Shown one piece after another: positions 1-5,180 of a stretch of DNA of 7,021 bases (positions are counted from its first letter, which is position 1; the number at the start of each line of letters is the position of its first letter). The stretch comes from Pseudomonadota bacterium (lineage in GTDB: Bacteria > Desulfobacterota > Syntrophobacteria > Syntrophobacterales > Syntrophobacteraceae): the NCBI GenBank assembly GCA_023416335.1, contig JAEZHY010000049.1, forward strand, positions 1-7,021, read 5' to 3'. A program made the position numbers and the translations under genes. Under the pieces are notes generated by a model. That model saw only the letters and a list, made by a program, of their open reading frames with translations. It did no database searches and had not been told where the DNA came from.

Positions 1-84
1 ACTTCTCCAATGGGCCGGATTGAGCCACTGAGCACCTGCGATGACCAGGCAACCTTTTCCAAACGTGAATTACCGGTTGAAGAA
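1..84 (+). other. Leader upstream of dxr; no gene end recognised
   Basis: The dxr frame stays open to the left edge, with an in-frame ATG at position 10, but the 25 residues it would add do not resemble any Dxr N-terminus. Stops in the other two forward frames (19-21 and 29-31) could be the end of an upstream gene; cdsA commonly precedes dxr, but the few residues visible do not identify it. No promoter is apparent. Confidence 0.4.
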
Positions 85-1269
85 ATGAAGCAGAAAAGAA
101 TAGCCATACTCGGAAGTACGGGATCGATAGGCCGAAGCACGCTTGAAGTCGTGCGGCAGTTTCGCGGCCGCTTTGAAGTCGTTGCCCTGGGGGCTGGATC
201 CAACGCTGCGCTTTTGAGCGATCAGATTGCGGAATTCTCTCCCCGGCTCGTCTCGGTAATGAACAACCAGGTTGCCGACACCCTTCTGAAAACTCTAAGG
301 GACCGGGGCACTTCCGTTCCGGAGATAACGATCGGGCAGGACGGCTACTGCGCCGTCGCGGCCCACCCCGAATCGGTCACACTCGTCTCGGCTATGGTCG
401 GTGCAGTCGGCCTGGTGCCGACGATGACGGCAATCGAGGCCGGCAAGTGCATTGCGCTCGCAAACAAGGAGACGCTGGTCGTTGCCGGTGAAATCGTGAT
501 GCGCGCGGCAGCGGATCGGGGCGTACAGATCCTTCCCGTTGATAGCGAGCACAGCGCCATATTCCAGGCCCTCCAGGGGAATCACCGGGAAGCTCTCGAC
601 AGGATTCTCCTTACCGCATCGGGCGGGCCGTTTTTCCGGAAGGACGCCTGTGAACTTTCAGAAGTGACGCCGGAAGCCGCTTTGTGCCATCCGAACTGGT
701 CCATGGGACGCAAGATCACGATCGATTCCGCAACCCTGATGAATAAGGGGCTGGAAGTCATCGAGGCGCGCTGGCTCTTCGGAGTTCCAGTGGATCGCAT
801 TTCGGTCCACGTGCACCCCGAAAGCATCGTGCACTCCATGGTGGAGTATGTGGACGGCTCCGTTATAGCCCAGATGGGGATACCGGACATGAAGATCCCC
901 ATCGCCTACGCTCTCGCCTACCCGGAACGCCTCCCGCTGAAAAGTCCGCGACTGGACCTGTTCCAGCTCCAGAACCTTTCTTTCTTTCGACCCGACTTCG
1001 ATCGCTTCCCCTGCCTGCGGCTGGCCTTCGATGCGTGCAGAGCTGGTTCTTCGATGCCCGCGGTCATGAACGCGGCAAATGAAATCGCCGTGAACGCTTT
1101 TCTTGAGAAATCGATTGGTTTTACCGATATACCCTGTATTATTGAGAGGGTGATGAACTCTCACACGCCGCTTCGGGACCCGGACCTCCGGTCCATACTC
1201 GATACAGACACCTGGGCGCGGGGAGAGGCATTGAAATTTATCGCTCCGCTTAGGAAAAACAACGGCTAA
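85..1269 (+). CDS. dxr: 1-deoxy-D-xylulose 5-phosphate reductoisomerase
   Basis: Dxr (IspC) converts 1-deoxy-D-xylulose 5-phosphate to 2-C-methyl-D-erythritol 4-phosphate with NADPH and a divalent metal in the cytoplasm. This is the committed step of the MEP isoprenoid pathway. The 394-residue product is of normal family length. The N-terminal NADPH-binding glycine motif GSTGSIG is at residues 10-16, the conserved LANKE at 125-129, and the metal-binding DSE at 153-155. SGGPF follows at 179-183, HPNWSMG at 202-208, and NKGLEVIEA at 220-228 supplies the third acidic metal ligand, E224. All catalytic blocks look intact. I chose the ATG at 85 because MKQKRIAILGSTGSIG matches the usual start of the family. 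The open frame runs further upstream from an ATG at 10, but that stretch looks non-homologous. The ribosome site is weak, only a GA-rich stretch touching the ATG, which suits translation from an upstream transcript. rseP follows 61 bp downstream. Confidence 0.97.
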   Translation: MKQKRIAILGSTGSIGRSTLEVVRQFRGRFEVVALGAGSNAALLSDQIAEFSPRLVSVMNNQVADTLLKTLRDRGTSVPEITIGQDGYCAVAAHPESVTLVSAMVGAVGLVPTMTAIEAGKCIALANKETLVVAGEIVMRAAADRGVQILPVDSEHSAIFQALQGNHREALDRILLTASGGPFFRKDACELSEVTPEAALCHPNWSMGRKITIDSATLMNKGLEVIEARWLFGVPVDRISVHVHPESIVHSMVEYVDGSVIAQMGIPDMKIPIAYALAYPERLPLKSPRLDLFQLQNLSFFRPDFDRFPCLRLAFDACRAGSSMPAVMNAANEIAVNAFLEKSIGFTDIPCIIERVMNSHTPLRDPDLRSILDTDTWARGEALKFIAPLRKNNG

Positions 1270-1277
1270 AATAATAA

Positions 1278-1310
1278 TTGAGAATTATATTCGGACCAGA
1301 TGATTCTCAA
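1278..1310. repeat. Inverted repeat between dxr and rseP
   Basis: The arms TTGAGAAT (1278-1285) and ATTCTCAA (1303-1310) are perfect 8-bp reverse complements. They can extend inward by a G-U and two A-T pairs, leaving an 11-nt loop at 1289-1299. The hairpin is AT-rich and is followed by AAACAG rather than a T tract, so it is not a standard intrinsic terminator. It ends 7 nt before the rseP ribosome site. It could be an RNA processing or stability element or a protein-binding dyad; the function is unknown. Confidence 0.6.
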
Positions 1311-1317
1311 AACAGAG

Positions 1318-1323
1318 TGAGGA
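1318..1323 (+). promoter_or_regulatory. Ribosome binding site that decides the rseP start (TTG)
   Basis: TGAGGA ends 7 nt before the TTG at 1331. The first ATG in the frame, at 1340, would be 16 nt away. The spacing favours the TTG start. Confidence 0.6.
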
Positions 1324-1330
1324 CGAACCA

Positions 1331-2419
1331 TTGTTTACGATGATCATATCAACAGCGATAGTCCTGGGAGTGCTCATTTTCGTGCACGAACTGGGACACT
1401 TTCTGGTTGCTAAACGCAGCGGAGTTACCGTACTGCGCTTCTCGCTCGGGTTTGGCCCCAAGCTGCTGGGCATCACGCGGGGAGGCACCGAATACCGCCT
1501 CTCGCTGATCCCTCTTGGCGGTTACGTGAAGATGCTCGGTGAGGACGCAGAAGAAGAGTTGACGGAAGAGCAGAGAGCCGGATCGTTTTCCGAGCAGCCG
1601 GTCTGGAAACGCCTGGCGATTGTTTTCGCCGGCCCGTTTTCCAATTTCATACTCGCAATAGTAATCTTCACGTTTCTCTTTGCTTTCTCCGGAATGCATG
1701 AGCGGCTTCCTGAAATCGGCACCGTGAATCCGGGTTCTCCTGCCGAGCAGGCCGGCATTCAGACGGGTGACCGGGTCGTTTCCCTTAACGGCATTCCGAT
1801 TAATACCTGGGACGAGCTTTCCGAATCCATCGAAAGATACGGTGAGAACCCGCTGACTCTCCAGATAACGCGCGACAATCACGAGATGACCATCAAGGTC
1901 ACCCCGACGGTCAATGAGGTCAAAAATCTTTTCGGGGAAGGCGTAAAGCGGCCGCTCATCGGGGTCACTGCATCCGAGAAGTACGCGATAAAGAAGGTCG
2001 ATCCGCTGTCGGCCGGATACTACGCGCTTGCCCAGACATGGAACTTCAGCAAGCTCTTCTTTCTGACGATCGTCAAGCTGATCCAGCGGGTCGTTCCGCT
2101 GCAGACGCTCGGCGGTCCGATCCTGATTGCCCAGATGGCCGGACAGCAGGCTCAGGAAGGTATCCTGAACCTGATCAATTTTATCGCCATAATAAGCGTG
2201 AACCTGGCAGTGCTGAATCTGCTTCCGATCCCGGTTCTCGACGGCGGTCACATTTTCTTCTTCCTGATCGAGGCGGTCCTCGGAAAGCCGCTCTCCCTCA
2301 AGAAGGTGGAAATAGCACAGAAGGTCGGCTTGCTCGTCCTCCTGGCCCTTATGGTGGTTGTGTTCTATAACGATATTATGCGGCTGATTCCGGGGCATAA
2401 ACCGGACTTTCTCCCCTGA
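1331..2419 (+). CDS. rseP: RseP-family site-2 intramembrane zinc metalloprotease, single PDZ
   Basis: This is a membrane-embedded S2P/M50B protease. Relatives (E. coli RseP, Bacillus RasP) cut anti-sigma factors and remnant signal peptides within the membrane. The 362-residue product has the zinc site HELGH at residues 19-23 in the first membrane helix and the conserved GGYVKMLGED after it (63-72). A membrane helix lies near 97-120. One PDZ domain spans roughly 125-192 (PGSPAEQAGIQTGDRVVSLNG). The second catalytic block, NLLPIPVLDGGH, is at 296-307, within a helix at about 283-303, and a last helix lies at about 331-348. E. coli RseP is about 450 residues with two PDZ domains, so this is the shorter single-PDZ form common outside gammaproteobacteria. 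The start is TTG, supported by the spacing of TGAGGA. It lies between dxr and tsaB, a conserved neighbourhood. The natural substrate cannot be read from the window, and no anti-sigma factor gene is visible. Confidence 0.95.
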   Translation: MFTMIISTAIVLGVLIFVHELGHFLVAKRSGVTVLRFSLGFGPKLLGITRGGTEYRLSLIPLGGYVKMLGEDAEEELTEEQRAGSFSEQPVWKRLAIVFAGPFSNFILAIVIFTFLFAFSGMHERLPEIGTVNPGSPAEQAGIQTGDRVVSLNGIPINTWDELSESIERYGENPLTLQITRDNHEMTIKVTPTVNEVKNLFGEGVKRPLIGVTASEKYAIKKVDPLSAGYYALAQTWNFSKLFFLTIVKLIQRVVPLQTLGGPILIAQMAGQQAQEGILNLINFIAIISVNLAVLNLLPIPVLDGGHIFFFLIEAVLGKPLSLKKVEIAQKVGLLVLLALMVVVFYNDIMRLIPGHKPDFLP

Positions 2420-2471
2420 TGGGGTTGAAACGCGCCCACGGAAATGCTTCTCATAATATTTCCAGGATGAT

Positions 2472-2510
2472 ACAGAAAGCGTCGGCACGATGTGCGGCGC
2501 TTTCTGTTTT
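2472..2510 (+). terminator. Intrinsic terminator or attenuator between rseP and tsaB
   Basis: The arms ACAGAAAGCG (2472-2481) and CGCTTTCTGT (2498-2507) are perfect 10-bp reverse complements. The stem continues inward with U-G, C-G and GCAC/GTGC around a GAT loop, with one bulged G. TTTT follows at 2507-2510. The stem is long and the T tract short, so termination may be partial. It ends 18 nt before the tsaB ATG, so it either separates tsaB from the dxr-rseP transcript or attenuates read-through. Confidence 0.75.
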
Positions 2511-2528
2511 GAATTCCAACAGGTTTCG

Positions 2529-3251
2529 ATGAAAATCCTTGCCGTTGATACCTCGACTATGTCGGGCAGCCTTGCTCTGCTCGATGACGAGCACATAACA
2601 GCCGAATGGACGCTCCGGTCCGCGCAGACGCATAACCGCCGCTTGTTGAAAGCTGTGGATTTCCTTCTCCGTGAAGCCGGAACGGACCTTGCCTCCATAG
2701 ATGCCTTCGCGGTCGCAAGCGGCCCGGGCAGTTTCACAGGCCTCCGGATCGGCATGACAACCATCAAGCTGCTGGCCTGGACCAGCGGCAAGCTCTATGC
2801 CGCGGTTCCCACTTTGGATGCGCTCGCCTTTCCTTTCTCCTTTTCCGCCTACCCCGTATGCCCCCTCATCGATGCGCGCAAAGGGGAAGTCTATTGCGGA
2901 ATCTACCGGCCCGACGGTAAAGGCAATCTCACGCTGACAGGACCTTACGCGGCCCTCGCCCCGACCGATCTTGCGAAGATCGTCACCGAGCCGACGATTC
3001 TTTTCGGCGACGGTTGGCTTACATACAGGAACAGGTTAAGAAAAAGCCTCGGGAGCCTGGCGCTCGAAGCTCCTGCATCCTTCAACTTAATCAGAGCGGG
3101 AGTCGTCGGGGAACTGGCCCGCAGGCGTTTTCTCCGAGGCGATTCGGACAGCCCCGAGCAAAGTATCCCGCTGTACGTCAGGCCGTCTGAAGCTGAAATC
3201 CATTACCCTCATCTTGCAAAGAAAAGCAGTGGAAAACCGGAAATTATTTAA
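2529..3251 (+). CDS. tsaB: tRNA threonylcarbamoyladenosine biosynthesis protein TsaB
   Basis: TsaB is the non-catalytic partner of TsaD in the complex that, with TsaE and TsaC/Sua5, makes t6A at position 37 of ANN-decoding tRNAs in the cytoplasm. The 240-residue product has the normal size and the actin-like fold signatures. MKILAVDTST at the start is the phosphate-1-type strand and loop, GPGSFTGLRIG at 65-75 is the family hallmark, and PLIDARKGEVYCGIY at 112-126 is the next conserved block. The C-terminus carries YVRPSEAE (216-223), typical of TsaB. The ATG at 2529 fits the family N-terminus exactly. An in-frame ATG at 2490 lies inside the upstream hairpin and is rejected. The ribosome site is modest (AGG, 5 nt before ATG). 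The coding region ends inside the beginning of the next gene, suggesting translational coupling. tsaD, tsaE and tsaC are not in the window. Confidence 0.95.
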   Translation: MKILAVDTSTMSGSLALLDDEHITAEWTLRSAQTHNRRLLKAVDFLLREAGTDLASIDAFAVASGPGSFTGLRIGMTTIKLLAWTSGKLYAAVPTLDALAFPFSFSAYPVCPLIDARKGEVYCGIYRPDGKGNLTLTGPYAALAPTDLAKIVTEPTILFGDGWLTYRNRLRKSLGSLALEAPASFNLIRAGVVGELARRRFLRGDSDSPEQSIPLYVRPSEAEIHYPHLAKKSSGKPEII

Positions 3252-3930
3252 TTCGATCAGGCTCAGGAAATTCCTGAAACAGCAATACACTGGAAAAGCT
3301 CGACCAAGCCTTCTCAAGAACCTTTGCGATTCCCATTTCCCACTATATTTCGTAATGCGGAATTTTGGCTGGCTGCAAAATGAGCAGTGGTGGATAAAGC
3401 TCTCTCCCCGCGCCAAGCGCGTACAGGCAATGAAGATGCTGCTCCAGAGGGTCAGGATTTTCAACGAGGTGAAAAGCTGGAGGAAAGTCCGGGGTATCAA
3501 AGCCGCAACGCCGGAAAACGGGACAAGCCCGGTGCCGGACTACTGCAACAAGTGCGGCCTGTGCTGCGAAGTAGCGAGCGGGATGCCTGATTTTCCCGTT
3601 CCGGCGGGACTGCCGAAACGCTGGCGTGTTATGTTCGCGAATGGATTGGGCCGAGGCCACCGCTTCTGTCCATTCCTCTGGGAGGATAATGGAAACGGCG
3701 GCAGCCTCTGCTCTATTTACGAGTGGCGTTCAAACCCGTGCCGTCTTTTCGATTCCGAGGAATGTGACTTCTTCTGGAAATCACCGGAACCCGAAAACGT
3801 CGCGAGCGAGAAGAGTCTCTTATTAATTGGGCGACTGGTCGCCAACCTGGTTAATACCAGAAAGCTGCCACTGTTGGCTCCCGATATCCCGGCAAAACGT
3901 CCAAAACTCCTGGAACTTCACCGGATTTAA
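3229..3930 (+). CDS. YkgJ-family cysteine-cluster protein (putative Zn or Fe-S binding)
   Basis: The 233-residue product belongs to the poorly characterised YkgJ/UPF0153-type family, thought to chelate zinc or iron through clustered cysteines. The visible core is CxxCxxCC (C106, C109, C112, C113), then C147 in RFCPFL, C161 in SLCSIYEWR, C171 in NPCRLF and C179. This is the usual order for the family. The first 100 residues are basic and helical in appearance, with a Trp-rich patch NEQWW at 51-55, and I do not recognise them. The start is uncertain: GTG 3229 overlaps tsaB by 23 nt and follows a purine-rich stretch, TTG 3214 has no ribosome site, and ATG 3355 would remove 42 residues. Residues 199-233 lie opposite the coding end of the convergent Tim44-like gene and have no family signature. 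They look like a tail gained by stop-codon loss. Being cotranscribed with tsaB would fit, but no specific function can be assigned. Confidence 0.8.
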   Translation: MENRKLFNSIRLRKFLKQQYTGKARPSLLKNLCDSHFPLYFVMRNFGWLQNEQWWIKLSPRAKRVQAMKMLLQRVRIFNEVKSWRKVRGIKAATPENGTSPVPDYCNKCGLCCEVASGMPDFPVPAGLPKRWRVMFANGLGRGHRFCPFLWEDNGNGGSLCSIYEWRSNPCRLFDSEECDFFWKSPEPENVASEKSLLLIGRLVANLVNTRKLPLLAPDIPAKRPKLLELHRI

Positions 3931-4833
3931 TTTGTCTCCCGCTACCAGCGCACCGGACTGGTCATCCACGGTGTAGTCGAGGAGATTGGCGGTAAAGAAA
4001 ACGGTAATGTAGTCTTTCCCCGCTTCCTGCCAGGCTTCGGACGGTTCAACCTTTCGGACCGCAATGTTTTCGAGGCGGTTGACCCTGCCCTGCTGTTTCA
4101 TTCTAGCGAATTCGCCGCCGAAATAATCAGCCATCTCCGGGGTGAGCATGTTTTCGATGCCCTGAAGGCTGCGGTTCATCCAGCCGGCCTGGATACGGAA
4201 AAACATATCTTCCGCCGTTTCCTTGAACGACTCGACCGAGAACGAAGGATCGAACCTCCGCATGTCCTCCATTGCCTGATCCACCTCGCTTACCGGCGGC
4301 GGAGTATATCCCTGTTGCTGTCCCGAGTCATAGTATGTGGTCCCATACCCGGACGATTCCTCATAGTAAGCGTTCTGTTGAAGCCGCCTCCGTCTGAACC
4401 ACCTCATGGCAAAGTAGATAAGTGCGCCGATGATGATCAGATCGAGCAACCCGATTCCGGATCCGCCGAAACCGCCCATGGGAGCACCGTAGCTGCGGCC
4501 CCCGAAGAGCATGTTACCGAGCAGTCCGCCTGCCAGGCCGCCCGCAACTCCCGACCAGAACGGGCTCCTGCCCATGCCGTAACCCGGGGATGAATAAGGA
4601 CTCCCCGGAGCATATCCCGGAGTACCCGGAGAGATGCCGGGAGATGATGGAGACGGAGAAGGTGACGGCCTCGACGGCATGCTGGGAGACGAAAAACTCC
4701 GACTGCCCCGGCTGCCCGAAGACGAACCTCCACCCGCACGAGCCCACGCGCTACCCTCCAAAACCAGGCTCACTCCGAAAAGCAGCACCAGCGAAAGAAT
4801 AAGGGTTGCGAAAATTCCCTTGTTCCTCCTCAT
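3823..4833 (-). CDS. Tim44-like domain membrane protein with Ser/Pro/Gly-rich linker
   Basis: The 336-residue product is probably exported or inner-membrane anchored. An N-terminal hydrophobic segment (about 7-28) follows MRRNKG and is a signal peptide or anchor. Residues 33-90 are low-complexity Ser/Pro/Gly, and 93-125 are Gly-rich with small residues. A second membrane helix (about 127-143) is followed by the positive run RWFRRRR (144-150), predicting a cytoplasmic side there. A Tyr/Gln-rich linker (about 153-180) leads to a Tim44-like domain at about 185-330, with DPSFSVESFKETAEDMFFRIQ near its start and FQEFWTFCRDI...WQLSGINQV at its end. Bacterial Tim44-domain proteins are widespread but mostly of unknown role. 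They share the fold of the mitochondrial import-motor protein, and a transport function should not be assumed. The ATG at 4833 has a good ribosome site (AAGGAG, 9 nt away) and a strong promoter upstream. The last 35 codons overlap the convergent cysteine-cluster gene. Confidence 0.85.
   Translation of the reverse strand: MRRNKGIFATLILSLVLLFGVSLVLEGSAWARAGGGSSSGSRGSRSFSSPSMPSRPSPSPSPSSPGISPGTPGYAPGSPYSSPGYGMGRSPFWSGVAGGLAGGLLGNMLFGGRSYGAPMGGFGGSGIGLLDLIIIGALIYFAMRWFRRRRLQQNAYYEESSGYGTTYYDSGQQQGYTPPPVSEVDQAMEDMRRFDPSFSVESFKETAEDMFFRIQAGWMNRSLQGIENMLTPEMADYFGGEFARMKQQGRVNRLENIAVRKVEPSEAWQEAGKDYITVFFTANLLDYTVDDQSGALVAGDKLNPVKFQEFWTFCRDIGSQQWQLSGINQVGDQSPN
4604..4643. repeat. CCCGGAG repeats in the Pro/Gly linker of the Tim44-like gene
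   Basis: CCCGGAG occurs at 4604-4610, 4616-4622 and 4625-4631, with a degenerate CCGGGAG at 4637-4643. Read on the minus strand, these encode the spaced Pro-Gly steps of the linker (about residues 64-77). The spacing is irregular but in frame, as expected of a length-variable linker. Confidence 0.6.
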
Positions 4834-4842
4834 AATTTCCTT

Positions 4843-4848
4843 CTCCTT
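4843..4848 (-). promoter_or_regulatory. Ribosome binding site of the Tim44-like gene
   Basis: On the minus strand AAGGAG lies 9 nt before the ATG ending at 4833. A second AAGGA sits 4 nt away. The two purine blocks in tandem support this start. Confidence 0.65.
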
Positions 4849-4908
4849 TGATGTGGAAAGCCCCTGCTGGAAAGATGAATCCTCCAGTCTGCTTTTAGCC
4901 GAACTTTA

Positions 4909-4937
4909 AATATAGCAAAGAATATAACCATTGACAA
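4909..4937 (-). promoter_or_regulatory. Sigma70-type promoter for the Tim44-like gene
   Basis: On the minus strand the -35 box TTGTCA (4937-4932) matches TTGACA at 5 of 6 positions. The -10 box TATATT (4914-4909) matches TATAAT at 5 of 6, and the spacer is exactly 17 nt. Transcription would begin near 4902, giving a leader of roughly 70 nt. The -35 box overlaps a perfect TTGACA on the other strand (4931-4936). Confidence 0.7.
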
Positions 4938-4970
4938 TTGCGCGTTGTGAAATGAATTCTCGATTGTTCT

Positions 4971-4989
4971 CTCGAAAAGTTCTTTTGAG
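4971..4989. repeat. Imperfect dyad upstream of the MFS gene
   Basis: CTCGAAAAG (4971-4979) and CTTTTGAG (4982-4989) are inverted copies apart from one extra G, separated by TT. The loop is too short for a good RNA hairpin, so if the dyad means anything a protein-binding site is more likely. It lies about 190 bp before the transporter start and about 35 bp beyond the -35 box of the divergent promoter. Confidence 0.35.
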
Positions 4990-5141
4990 AAAACTGCCGG
5001 CGCGCTACGAACGAGAATGAAACCGAAATTTCATAAGAGGCTACCACAAGACCAAGAGAACTTCCGTCGCACGGACCCTGCCCCCATCATTCATCAAATC
5101 GGAATTACTCAACGCGGGCTTGAAGCATTACATTCTGAGAA

Positions 5142-5160
5142 GCCGGATGTATGGCCGGAT
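5142..5160. repeat. Short direct repeat GCCGGAT upstream of the MFS start
   Basis: GCCGGAT occurs at 5142-5148 and again at 5154-5160, a period of 12 bp, just before the ribosome site of the transporter gene. It may be chance. Confidence 0.3.
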
Positions 5161-5170
5161 TTTCATTCCG

Positions 5171-5177
5171 AAGGAGG
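5171..5177 (+). promoter_or_regulatory. Strong ribosome binding site that decides the MFS start
   Basis: AAGGAGG, a full match to the anti-Shine-Dalgarno core, ends 3 nt before ATG 5181. The in-frame ATG at 5151 has no such site, and starting there would place the AAGGAGG inside the gene. Confidence 0.75.
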
Positions 5178-5180
5178 TTC

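Larger units (their letters stand above)
4834..5180. other. Divergent intergenic region between Tim44-like and MFS genes
   Basis: This 347-bp stretch separates two divergent genes. Its left third is AT-rich and holds the minus-strand promoter and leader of the Tim44-like gene, a perfect TTGACA hexamer on the + strand (4931-4936), and a dyad at 4971-4989. TTGACA has only poor -10 matches downstream (TGAATT-like, near 4953-4958), so I do not call a + promoter from it. The right part (about 5040-5140) shows nothing convincing. An open frame of 72 codons from ATG 5017 (+) runs into the transporter gene in another frame and has neither a ribosome site nor family resemblance. The transporter's promoter was not identified. 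Confidence 0.6.

Noticed and set aside
1..31. 3' end of cdsA
   Set aside because: Stops exist at 19-21 and 29-31, but the few residues before them cannot identify the gene.
10..84. In-frame N-terminal extension of dxr from ATG 10
   Set aside because: The 25 extra residues do not look like any Dxr N-terminus, and the family starts right at the MKQKRIAILG strand.
1286..1291. TATATT as a -10 box for rseP
   Set aside because: There is no -35 match at 16-18 nt upstream, and the hexamer lies partly in the stem of the dyad.
2425..2457. Possible tsaB promoter, TTGAAA with CATAAT
   Set aside because: The 21-nt spacer is too long for a normal sigma70 promoter.
1349..2791. 480-codon open frame on the minus strand across rseP and tsaB
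   Set aside because: It lies opposite the clearly identified rseP and tsaB coding regions and shows no family motif. It is a GC-driven antisense shadow.
4604..4643. CRISPR-like or minisatellite repeat array
   Set aside because: The repeats are short, irregular and in frame. They only encode Pro-Gly steps in the linker of the Tim44-like protein.
5151..5180. Earlier ATG for the MFS gene
   Set aside because: It has no ribosome site. A full AAGGAGG lies immediately before ATG 5181.
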